From CANJDH01 sp031430015 (GTDB lineage Bacteria > Pseudomonadota > Gammaproteobacteria > Burkholderiales > JAEUOS01): a stretch of 64,000 nt of DNA. The stretch is from NCBI GenBank assembly GCA_031430015.1, contig JANPAR010000005.1:6824-70823 (forward strand), written 5' to 3'. Position numbers and translations under genes: made by a program. Under the pieces are notes generated by a model. That model ran no database searches and was not told the origin of the DNA. It was given only the letters and a program-made list of their open reading frames with translations. This document shows positions 34,387 to 42,956 of the stretch, one piece after another (positions within the stretch are counted from its first letter, which is position 1; every line of letters starts with the position of its first letter).

Positions 34387-35949
34387 TTACGCGCGGCCGC
34401 GCGCGACAAACGCGCCACGCTCTTCGCGCTTGAAACCGCCGCCGAATGATTTGCCAGTCTTCGCAAAGCCGCCCGGTTTGGCCGCGCCATACGACTTCTC
34501 GCCGAAGGGCTTGCTGCCAAACGGTTTGCCGCCACCGCCACCGCCACCGGCCCCGGCGCGGGCATAGCCGCCGCCGGGCTTGGCACCACGGCGCGCCGGA
34601 TGCTTGCCGCTGCGCTCTTCGGTGATCTTCGGCTCCAGGCCGGCAATCGCCTCAATCTGCGCGCGCTGGCCGGTGAAACGCTCGATGGAGCGCATCAAGC
34701 TGCGCTCGCCCGGATTGACCAGCGTCACTGCGGTGCCGGTGCGGCCGGCACGGCCGGTGCGGCCAATGCGGTGCACGTAGTCTTCGGCCTGGCGCGGTGC
34801 GTCGAAATTGATCACGTGGCTGATACCCGCCACGTCGAGGCCGCGCGCGGCCACGTCGGTGGCGACCAGCACGCGGGTGCGGCCGTCGTGCATGCCCTTG
34901 AGGGTGCGGTTGCGCTGGCCCTGGTTCATGTCGCCGTGCAATGCTTGCGCGGAGAAGCCCTGGTCGCGCAGCAGGCCTGAGAGGTCATCGGCGCTGCGCT
35001 TGGTCGAGGTGAACACCAGCGCCTGCTGGATATCGGTGTCGCGCAGGATGGCGTCGAGCAACTTGTTTTTGTGCGTCATGTTGTCGGCGAACATGAAGCG
35101 CTGCTCGATCTTGCCTTTGAGTTCGGGCGTGGTGGTGATCTCGATGCGCTTCGCATCCTTGGTGATCTTGCGCGCCATCGTGCCGACCACGCCGTCGAGC
35201 GTGGCCGAGAACAGCAGGGTCTGGCGCGAGGCCGGCGTCTTGGCGACGATGGCTTCAATGTCTTCAATGAAACCCATGTCGAGCATGCGGTCGGCTTCGT
35301 CGAGGATCAGCACCTCGAGGCGGCGAAAGTCAATGCGGCCGCGCTCCATGTGATCCATCAGGCGGCCGGGCGTGGCCACGACGACATCAACCGGGCCTTG
35401 CAGGGCTTTCAACTGCACCGGGTAAGGCATGCCGCCAACCAGGCAGGCGACGCGGAATTTTTTGAGTTTGTGGCCGTAGGTGTACGACGCCTTGTCCACT
35501 TGCAGTGCCAGTTCGCGCGTCGGGGTCAGCACCAGAATGCGCGGGCCGTTGCTGCCCTTGACTTTGCTCTCTTCGACGAGACGGTTGAGGCTCGGCAGCA
35601 TGAAGGCCGCCGTCTTGCCGCTGCCGGTGTGCGACGACACCAGCAAGTCACCGCCGGTCAGCGCAGCGGGGATGGCCTGCATCTGCACAGCGGTGGGGGT
35701 CTCATAGCCGCTCGATTTGAGCGAGTTGAGAATGATCGGGTGCAGGCCGAGATTGGCGAAGGGCGACACCGCGGGTACTGGAGCCGATGCAGGCCCGGAC
35801 GCGTGTTCACTCGCCGCAGTCGATGTGGCTGCTGCGCCGGTCACCGGCATGTCGTCGAAGTGTGCCTTCGATGCAGCCATAAAGTTGGCGGTCGACGGTG
35901 CGACAGCGTTGGCCGCAGCTTGTGCCGCGATTTGATCAATGATGCTCAT
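34387..35949 (-). CDS. DEAD-box RNA helicase, RhlE-like
   Basis: This 520-residue helicase has an alanine-rich N-terminal tail (1-65), the Q motif FANLGLHPIILNSLKSSGYETPTAVQ split in the usual way, Walker A SHTGSGKTA, DEAD in LILDEADRMLDMGF, SAT in LLFSATLD, and motif VI HRIGRTGRAG. The last 85 residues are rich in Gly, Lys, Phe and Arg, as in RhlE-type RNA-binding tails. It unwinds short RNA duplexes in ribosome assembly or RNA decay. AAGGAAA precedes the ATG. Paralogues are common in this order, so I give no symbol. Confidence 0.93.
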   Translation of the reverse strand: MSIIDQIAAQAAANAVAPSTANFMAASKAHFDDMPVTGAAATSTAASEHASGPASAPVPAVSPFANLGLHPIILNSLKSSGYETPTAVQMQAIPAALTGGDLLVSSHTGSGKTAAFMLPSLNRLVEESKVKGSNGPRILVLTPTRELALQVDKASYTYGHKLKKFRVACLVGGMPYPVQLKALQGPVDVVVATPGRLMDHMERGRIDFRRLEVLILDEADRMLDMGFIEDIEAIVAKTPASRQTLLFSATLDGVVGTMARKITKDAKRIEITTTPELKGKIEQRFMFADNMTHKNKLLDAILRDTDIQQALVFTSTKRSADDLSGLLRDQGFSAQALHGDMNQGQRNRTLKGMHDGRTRVLVATDVAARGLDVAGISHVINFDAPRQAEDYVHRIGRTGRAGRTGTAVTLVNPGERSLMRSIERFTGQRAQIEAIAGLEPKITEERSGKHPARRGAKPGGGYARAGAGGGGGGGKPFGSKPFGEKSYGAAKPGGFAKTGKSFGGGFKREERGAFVARGRA

Positions 35950-36509
35950 TGCATTTCCTTTTCATCTGCCAGGCCTGTGTGTTCAGGCCAAGCAATAGCC
36001 ACCCGCGCCGGGTGTGGGTAAACATCGCGGCACGGAACAACAAGTCGCTAACTGGGCATAGCCCCGTTCGTTGCTAAGAACGGCAGGCGACGCGATGGCG
36101 CGACGGAACATCGGATATCGGCACCAAACCTGTAGCCGCTATGCCGGTCCGCTTGGCTGCCGAAGTGGCGTGCTGGAGGGGGCTTGACGAAAAGGGTCGG
36201 AGACGAAGGGGACCTTACAGCTTGTCCCTCAGCGAATCGACTGCAACCAATTGACTTAAAACAACTTTTATTGGATTTGATTCGCCATTGCGTGCAAATA
36301 TTGCAATGCACAAACAGAACTATACGCGAATCTGGGGGCCATGGCGAGCATTATTTTGGACTTGCCTCTCAAATTGGGGAAACCTGTAATTTGAACTTTT
36401 AAAGTTCAAATTACAGGTTTTGGAATCAGCGGCACGCAACAGCGACCTTGGGCAGCACTGGTGATCGAAGGCCGCAAAGCAAGCCGGTGTCTCTGCCTTG
36501 ACCGACTCA
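35950..36509. other. 560-bp non-coding region with lower G+C
   Basis: Between the helicase start and the stop of the phosphoesterase gene I see no convincing gene. Short frames on both strands have no ribosome site or recognisable protein. The half near the helicase should hold its promoter and leader. The middle (about 36180-36400) is visibly lower in G+C than its surroundings and ends in a long palindrome, listed separately. Confidence 0.6.
36380..36420. repeat. 41-bp perfect palindrome, 20-bp arms
   Basis: The left arm aaacctgtaatttgaacttt and its exact reverse complement are separated by a single T. The RNA form would be a very long AU-rich hairpin, followed by only three or four T residues. 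It could be a bidirectional terminator, a protein-binding site, or the joined ends of a lost mobile element. It lies in a low-G+C gap. Confidence 0.9.
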
Positions 36510-37334
36510 TCAATCAATCAGTTTTCCTCCAACGCGAAACGGATGTGGCCCGCCAAACTCGCCGAGCACCGCAGTGTGCGTGATGAGTTGCTTGCCGTTC
36601 CACCAGTGCAATTGATAACCGGGAGGCTCCATGACAAAGTTGTCGGGGCTGGGGGTGTTCAGATCGAGCGCTACCTGATGCGCCGGGCTCGGGCAGGTGG
36701 AAGCGAAGCTGCCGCCAAAGCGCGCCTGGATGGAGCGATGCAAATGGCCGCAGAGCAAACGCTCGACCTGCGGATGGCACGCAACTACAGCTTCAAGAGC
36801 CGCACTGCCTTTGAGACCCACGCGATCCATGTGGCCGATGCCGGTGACGAACGGCGGGTGATGCATGATGATGATCGTCGGTTTGTCGCGGTCGGCAGAC
36901 AGCGTGCAGTCGAGCCAGTCCAGGCGCTCGGCGCACAAGAGACCGCCGCCCTTGCCGGGCACCACGGTATCGAGTGCGACGATGCGCAGCGGCCAATCCT
37001 CGATCACGTATTGCGCGAAGGGCTGCCACTGACGCAGATAGGCGTGCGCGGGAAAGCCGCGCCGCAAGGCTTCGCGCTCGTCGTGATTACCGGGGATGAG
37101 ATAGAGCGGTTTGCCCGATCGCTCCAATGGCGCGAGCAACTCGCGCAGCAGGGCGTATTCCTCGTCAGTCCCCATGTCAACGAGGTCGCCGGTGATGATG
37201 AACGCGTCCGGCGCGGGAGACAAGCGCAGCAGGCGCGCGATGCATGCTTCGAGCATGCCGGCGGTATCGACCACGGCGTAGGCGGGCTTGCGGCCGGCCT
37301 TGATATGCAGATCACTGACTTGGCACAACAGCAT
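36510..37334 (-). CDS. Calcineurin-like metallophosphodiesterase (CpdA type)
   Basis: This 274-residue protein shows all metal motifs of class III phosphodiesterases: QVSDLHI near residue 6, ITGDLVDMG, PGNHDER, MHHPPF and CGHLHRS. It cleaves phosphodiesters such as cyclic nucleotides or glycerophosphodiesters with two metal ions in the cytoplasm. Its start is 2 bases after the stop of the ABC ATPase gene, so it is the last gene of the importer operon. That suggests a phosphodiester or phosphonate-type imported substrate, which is inference. Confidence 0.88.
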   Translation of the reverse strand: MLLCQVSDLHIKAGRKPAYAVVDTAGMLEACIARLLRLSPAPDAFIITGDLVDMGTDEEYALLRELLAPLERSGKPLYLIPGNHDEREALRRGFPAHAYLRQWQPFAQYVIEDWPLRIVALDTVVPGKGGGLLCAERLDWLDCTLSADRDKPTIIIMHHPPFVTGIGHMDRVGLKGSAALEAVVACHPQVERLLCGHLHRSIQARFGGSFASTCPSPAHQVALDLNTPSPDNFVMEPPGYQLHWWNGKQLITHTAVLGEFGGPHPFRVGGKLID

Positions 37335-37336
37335 GT

Positions 37337-38449
37337 TTACTCCTCCAGAGCCATGACGGCGGCGGCATCGAGCGCGAACGTCACGCGTTCGCCTTTGGTG
37401 AAATGGCGCCCCGCTGCGAGGCGTGCCGTGAGCAATTGTGGCGCGCCGGCGTCGAGCACCAGACGCACGTGGTCGCCGAGAAAGAAGGCTGACACTACCG
37501 TTGCGGTGAGCCGGCCTGCGCTCGCGCTCGCCGCACCTGAGTTCACCGCATCCTGACTCGTTGCATTTTGGCCCACCGCATCCTGACCCGCCCCGTCTTG
37601 AATCGCCGCGAGGCGCAAGGCCTCAGGACGGAACATCAGCCTGCCTGCCGGCGCGGGCTTGCTCCAAGGCAATCGTCCGCCTGTGAAGATGAACTCGCCA
37701 TCCTGCACCTGCCCGGTGATGACATTCATGGTGCCAATGAAATCGGCGACAAAGGCATTGGCCGGTGCACGGTAAATATCTTCCGGCGTGCCGATCTGCG
37801 CGATGCAGCCCTTTTGCATCACCGCGATGCGATCACCGAGCGCCATCGCTTCGGCCTGATCGTGCGTCACATACACGGTGGTGATGCCGAGCGAGCGCAG
37901 CAGGCGGTCGATATCGACGCGCAGGGTCTCGCGCAGCTTGGCATCGAGCGCGGTGAGCGGCTCGTCGAGCAGGAGCACGCGTGGCTGCGGCGCGATGGCG
38001 CGCGCTAGTGCCACGCGCTGGCGCTGGCCGCCGGAGAGTTCGTCAATGCGGCGCTGCGCGAGGTCGCCGATGTGCATCATGTCGAGCATTTCGCGAACGC
38101 GCGCAGCACGCACAGCGACATCTACTTTGCGTACTTTGAGGCCGTAGGCGATGTTCTCATCCACGCTCATGTTAGGAAACAGCGCGTAGCTCTGAAACAC
38201 CATGCCGACATTGCGCTTCTCGATCGGCACTTGCGTGACGTCGTCGCCATCAAACAGCACGCGCCCACCCTCGTCGGGCATATCGAGGCCGGCGACCAGA
38301 CGCAGTGTGGTGGTCTTGCCGCAGCCCGATGGCCCGAGGAACACCAGGGTCTCGCCGCCATGGATGATGAGATCGGTGGGTTCGAGTGCGCGCGTACCGT
38401 TGTCGAAGGTGCGGGCGCAGTGCTCGAGGCGGATAGTGACGCTCATCAA
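37337..38449 (-). CDS. ABC importer ATP-binding protein (PotA/FbpC type)
   Basis: This 370-residue ATPase has Walker A GPSGCGKTT, signature LSGGQRQRVALARAI, Walker B VLLLDEPLTALD and switch VTHDQAEAM. The C-terminal regulatory TOBE-like domain (from about 240) contains an unusual run of Ala, Gly, Gln and Asp (about 285-305) with imperfect repeats of QDAV/QNAT type. It belongs to the spermidine/putrescine/iron/phosphonate group. It is encoded with two permeases, a binding protein and a phosphodiesterase. Confidence 0.9.
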   Translation of the reverse strand: MMSVTIRLEHCARTFDNGTRALEPTDLIIHGGETLVFLGPSGCGKTTTLRLVAGLDMPDEGGRVLFDGDDVTQVPIEKRNVGMVFQSYALFPNMSVDENIAYGLKVRKVDVAVRAARVREMLDMMHIGDLAQRRIDELSGGQRQRVALARAIAPQPRVLLLDEPLTALDAKLRETLRVDIDRLLRSLGITTVYVTHDQAEAMALGDRIAVMQKGCIAQIGTPEDIYRAPANAFVADFIGTMNVITGQVQDGEFIFTGGRLPWSKPAPAGRLMFRPEALRLAAIQDGAGQDAVGQNATSQDAVNSGAASASAGRLTATVVSAFFLGDHVRLVLDAGAPQLLTARLAAGRHFTKGERVTFALDAAAVMALEE

Positions 38450-38480
38450 ATATCCATAATCAAAGAGTCAATCTGCGGCG

Positions 38481-39281
38481 TCACACCGAACGCGCCCGGC
38501 TCGCCGCATTCGATGCCCACTGCATCGCAATCAGCAACGGAATGATGATGACAAAAAACACCAGCGTATAGGCGCTGCCCACTTCAAGCCGCAGCGAGGC
38601 ATAAGTATCGGCCAGACCCACCGGTAGCGTCTGCGTGAGCGGCGTATGCAACAGCAGGGTCATGTTGAATTCCCCGAGCGAGAGCGTCACCACCATCAAG
38701 GCCCCGGCGACGATGCCGGCGCGGCAGTTCGGCAGAATCACACCGAAGAAGCGTTGCACGAAATTCGCGCCGAGGCTGCGCGCGCCTTCTTCGAGCGTCG
38801 TCAAATCAATCGACATCATTACCGCCAGCACCGAGCGCACCATGAAGGGCAGCGTGAACAGCACATGGCCGGCAAGAATGAAGGTCCAGTGGGTGCGAAA
38901 CCCGCCGAGGCTGCCGTAGGTCACGATCAGTGCCAGCGCGGTGGCGATGCCCGGCACGGCGACCGGCATCACCAGCAATTCTTCAATCGCACGCGTGAAC
39001 GCATTCTGCCGTTTGGCCAGCACGTAGGCCGCCGGTATGCCGAGCAGCAGGTTGCACGCCAGGCACGCGACGGCCAACTGGATAGACAGCAGCACCGGCG
39101 CGCGATAGTCGTTCCAGACCTTGAGCACCCATTGCGTGGTGAAGCCGCTGGAGAGGCCGATGAAGTAATTTTGGGTGATGCCCGCCAGCATCGACAGCAC
39201 CACCGGCACGATCAGAAACGCACACACGCCCAGCGTGAACGCGAGTTGCAACCAGAACCAGATCGAGCGACGGGTGCGCAT
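38481..39281 (-). CDS. ABC importer permease, second subunit
   Basis: This 266-residue membrane protein has six hydrophobic segments and the EAA loop around LEEGARSLGANFVQRFFGVILP near residues 160-180, which contacts the ATPase. It is PotC-like. It follows the other permease gene by 24 bases and precedes the ATPase by about 30 bases. Confidence 0.9.
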   Translation of the reverse strand: MRTRRSIWFWLQLAFTLGVCAFLIVPVVLSMLAGITQNYFIGLSSGFTTQWVLKVWNDYRAPVLLSIQLAVACLACNLLLGIPAAYVLAKRQNAFTRAIEELLVMPVAVPGIATALALIVTYGSLGGFRTHWTFILAGHVLFTLPFMVRSVLAVMMSIDLTTLEEGARSLGANFVQRFFGVILPNCRAGIVAGALMVVTLSLGEFNMTLLLHTPLTQTLPVGLADTYASLRLEVGSAYTLVFFVIIIPLLIAMQWASNAASRARSV

Positions 39282-39305
39282 GGCGTCGATCCGCGCCCTA
39301 TTCCA

Positions 39306-40121
39306 CTATCCCGCCGCCGCGACCGACGAGCCGGTCAGCGAGCGCGCAAACGCGAGCGCAGCCCAGGTGATCGCGCCGAGCACGAACGACAGGGCGGCCG
39401 CCATCGCCACATTTGCCTGTAGCGTGAACTCGGTGTAGATCACCATCGGCACCACGTTGATGCGTGTTGCCAACGTGAACGCGGTGCCGAACGCGCCCAT
39501 CGCGGTGGCGAAACAGATCGCGCCTGCTGCGAGGAAGGCCGGTTTGAGCGCCGGCAGCATCACATCGCGCACCACGCGCAAGGGGCCGGCGCCGAGGGAG
39601 CGCGCCGCTTCTTCGAGACGCGGGTCGAGCTTTTCCGCCGCCGCCATCACGGTGAGGATGGTGCGCGGGATCGAGAAGTAGACATAGCCCATGAACAGGC
39701 CCGCCATCGAGTAGGCAAACACCAGTCGTTCGCCAAACAGTTTGTCGGTGATGTCGGGAATCAACCCTTGCCGGCCCGCGAGCATGATCACCATGAAGCC
39801 GATCACCACGCCGGGAAAGGCGAGCGGCAATGTCAGCATGGCAGTGAGCACCGAATGACCAGGAAAGCGGTTGCGTTCCAGAAACACACCCGCGATACTG
39901 GACACGACCAGGGTAAACAGCGTTACTGCCGCAGACAAGGCAATGGTCTGCGCGAAACTCATCAGGTAGTGTGTTCCCGAGAACACCTCGGCATACGCCG
40001 CCCAGCCCAATTTGCCGCTGCCGCCGATCACCACCAGTTGCGCGAGCGGCAGCAGGAAGAACGCGGCGAACACGATCGCCGCCGGCAGCATCAACGCAAT
40101 CAGGAGAGTGCGTTCGCGCAT
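39306..40121 (-). CDS. ABC importer permease, first subunit
   Basis: This 271-residue PotB-like permease has six hydrophobic segments and the EAA loop LEEAARSLGAGPLRVVRDVMLP near residues 170-190. I chose the ATG at 40121 (MRERTLLIALMLPAA), which starts just before the first membrane helix; an in-frame start 33 bases upstream is possible, and neither has a strong ribosome site. It pairs with the downstream permease. Confidence 0.87.
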   Translation of the reverse strand: MRERTLLIALMLPAAIVFAAFFLLPLAQLVVIGGSGKLGWAAYAEVFSGTHYLMSFAQTIALSAAVTLFTLVVSSIAGVFLERNRFPGHSVLTAMLTLPLAFPGVVIGFMVIMLAGRQGLIPDITDKLFGERLVFAYSMAGLFMGYVYFSIPRTILTVMAAAEKLDPRLEEAARSLGAGPLRVVRDVMLPALKPAFLAAGAICFATAMGAFGTAFTLATRINVVPMVIYTEFTLQANVAMAAALSFVLGAITWAALAFARSLTGSSVAAAG

Positions 40122-40172
40122 ATCAGCAGGGCACTTGAGGACCTGCCTGCCCAAACTGGCAGGCGGCCGGAC

Positions 40173-40233
40173 AGCCGCTCCCAGAGCGCCTCTTCACAGA
40201 ATGCGGTCCGTGATCCGCTCCAGGAGCCATTCT
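40173..40233. repeat. Dispersed repeat, GCTCCCAGAGC variant, with inverted partner
   Basis: agccgctcccagagc begins the element and cgctccaggagccattct ends it. The first also occurs at 58051. The reverse complement of the second occurs exactly at 45270-45287. It lies between the binding-protein and permease genes and may form a hairpin that limits downstream expression. Confidence 0.7.
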
Positions 40234-40273
40234 TCAGGTCACGATGGTTTGAATGATTCCCGGACCGTCGATG

Positions 40274-41308
40274 TCAGCCCACCTCTTTTTGATAGCGCGT
40301 CGCAATCGTTTTCGCCGCCGCCGCAAGACGGAACACATCGACCGGTTTGGAGCGCGCGTAATCGGCGTCGGGCAAAAACTTTGACCGCGATTCAGGGGTC
40401 ATCGCCCCGGCGATCACCGGGCGCAAATAGGCGCCGGCCCAATGGCGCTGGCCTTCATCCGAGAGCACGAAGTCGAGCACCTTGCGCCCGTTGTCGGCAT
40501 TCGGCCCCTTGGCGACCAGACCCATGACGTAGGGCAGCGCCACCGTGCCTTCTTGCGGGATCACGAACTGCACCGGTGCCTTGTCGGTGTGCTGGCCGCG
40601 ATAGGCGTTGAAGTCGTAGTCGAGCAGGATCGGAATCTCGCCCGACAACACGCGCGCATACGAGGTCTGTGTCGGTACGATGGGCTGGTTGGCCTGCAGG
40701 TCTTTGAAGAACTTGATCGCCGGGTCGAAGTTTTCGTAATTGCCGCCAAGCGCGAGATTGACCGCGACCACACCCACCTGCCCCACCGCTGCGCTGGCCG
40801 GGTTGAGGTAACCCACCATGCCCTTGTACTGCGGATTGGCGAGATCTTTCCACGACTTCGGGGAAGGCTTGCCGCGCAGTGCGGCGGTGTTGACGAACAG
40901 GCCGAGCGTGCCCGAGTGGATCGTGAACCAGTAGCCGTCGGGGTCTCTGAAGCCGGCGGGGATGTCGTTCCAGCGCGCAGGTTTGAAGGGTACGAGGACG
41001 CCGGCCTCGCGTGCCTGCGGGCCGAACTGGCCACCGAGGTAAGTCACGTCGGCAACCGGATTGCCTTTTTCCGCGATCAGCGCCGCGAGCGACTGGCCGG
41101 AGTTTTTATTGTCGGGCGGCACCGCCACGCCTACGCGCTGGCCGATCAGTTTCAGCATGCCACCCCAGTCGGCCCACTCGGGCGGGCAGTTGTAGCAAAG
41201 CGCGCGTGCACTCTGCGCGAGTGCATTGAACGGCAGCGCTGCCAGGGTAGAGGCCCCCAAGGTTCCAAACGCGGCGGCAGAAGAAGCAATGAAGTGACGA
41301 CGGATCAT
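40274..41308 (-). CDS. ABC importer periplasmic substrate-binding protein
   Basis: This 344-residue protein starts IRRHFIASSAAAFGTLGAS, an export signal with one Arg pair that could be Tat or Sec, ending near ALAQSA. The mature part begins ALCYNCPPEWADWGGML and has the PotD/AfuA/PhnS-like two-lobe pattern (YWFTIHSGTLGLFVN, SWKDLANPQYKGMVGYLNP). AAGGAGG stands 8 bases before the ATG, a strong ribosome site fitting a highly made binding protein. Ligand is uncertain among phosphonates, iron chelates and polyamines. Confidence 0.88.
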   Translation of the reverse strand: MIRRHFIASSAAAFGTLGASTLAALPFNALAQSARALCYNCPPEWADWGGMLKLIGQRVGVAVPPDNKNSGQSLAALIAEKGNPVADVTYLGGQFGPQAREAGVLVPFKPARWNDIPAGFRDPDGYWFTIHSGTLGLFVNTAALRGKPSPKSWKDLANPQYKGMVGYLNPASAAVGQVGVVAVNLALGGNYENFDPAIKFFKDLQANQPIVPTQTSYARVLSGEIPILLDYDFNAYRGQHTDKAPVQFVIPQEGTVALPYVMGLVAKGPNADNGRKVLDFVLSDEGQRHWAGAYLRPVIAGAMTPESRSKFLPDADYARSKPVDVFRLAAAAKTIATRYQKEVG

Positions 41309-41439
41309 GATGGAGTCCTCCTTTATCGACGTTGACAAAGCCCCAGACATTATGCCGCCCCTGTGACAGCGGCGTGACCGCGCCCGGCGGCGTGCTCCCA
41401 GTGGCTTCTCCCCCGCGCGCGCGGCGATGGACAGTGCGA

Positions 41440-41450
41440 ACCATAGTGGT
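41440..41450. promoter_or_regulatory. Small inverted repeat ACCA-TAG-TGGT between divergent genes
   Basis: The site lies in the 218-base gap between the binding-protein gene and the Bug receptor D gene. It is a perfect inverted repeat and may be an operator for either side. Nothing links it to a known regulator. No other feature was resolved in the gap. Confidence 0.3.
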
Positions 41451-41526
41451 CTGGTGCCAGATACATCATCGCCAGACAGGGGAATTTTTGTTAAGGTGCG
41501 GCAGCACAACGCTCTGGAGAAATGCC

Positions 41527-42482
<956 letters not shown>

Positions 42483-42486
<4 letters not shown>

Positions 42487-42956
42487 TTGCTTTTCAAGTC
42501 AACAACAAGCCACACGTATCGGCCGCAGCCGACAGCACCTCGCTGCTCGACGTGTTGCGCGGCGAGATGCATCTGACCGCCACCCGGTTCGGCTGCGGCG
42601 TCAATCAATGCGGTGCCTGCCATGTGCTGCTCGACGGCGTCTCGGTGCCTGCCTGCGACACGCCGGTGTGGTCGGTCGCGGGCAAGGCGGTGGTGACGGT
42701 GGAGGGCCTCGGCAATGCCGCCGCCCCGCACGCCCTGCAAAGCGCGTTGATTCAATTTCAGGCCGGTCAGTGCGGCTATTGCCTCTCCGGCATACAGATC
42801 AGCGCGGCGGCACTGCTCGCGCACAACGATGATCCGACCGGCGCACAGGTGCGTGAAGCACTCGACAAACATCTGTGCCGTTGCGGCTCCCACAACCGCA
42901 TCGTCAAGGCCGTGTTGTCAGCGGCACAGGCATTGCGCACCGGGAGCAAGGTATGA
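42483..42956 (+). CDS. Molybdenum hydroxylase small subunit with two [2Fe-2S] clusters (IorA/NicA-like)
   Basis: This 157-residue protein has the plant-type cluster motif GCGVNQCGACHVLLDG with a later Cys in PACDTP. It also has the C-terminal four-helix cluster motif GQCGYC...CRCGSHNRI. It transfers electrons from the molybdenum site of the large subunit. The length equals that of nicotinate dehydrogenase and isoquinoline oxidoreductase small subunits. Start and stop both overlap neighbouring genes by ATGA, so the three genes are translationally coupled. Confidence 0.92.

Noticed and set aside
36048..36402. Short frames in the low-G+C gap before the phosphoesterase
   Set aside because: No start site, no homology and no operon context; treated as non-coding.
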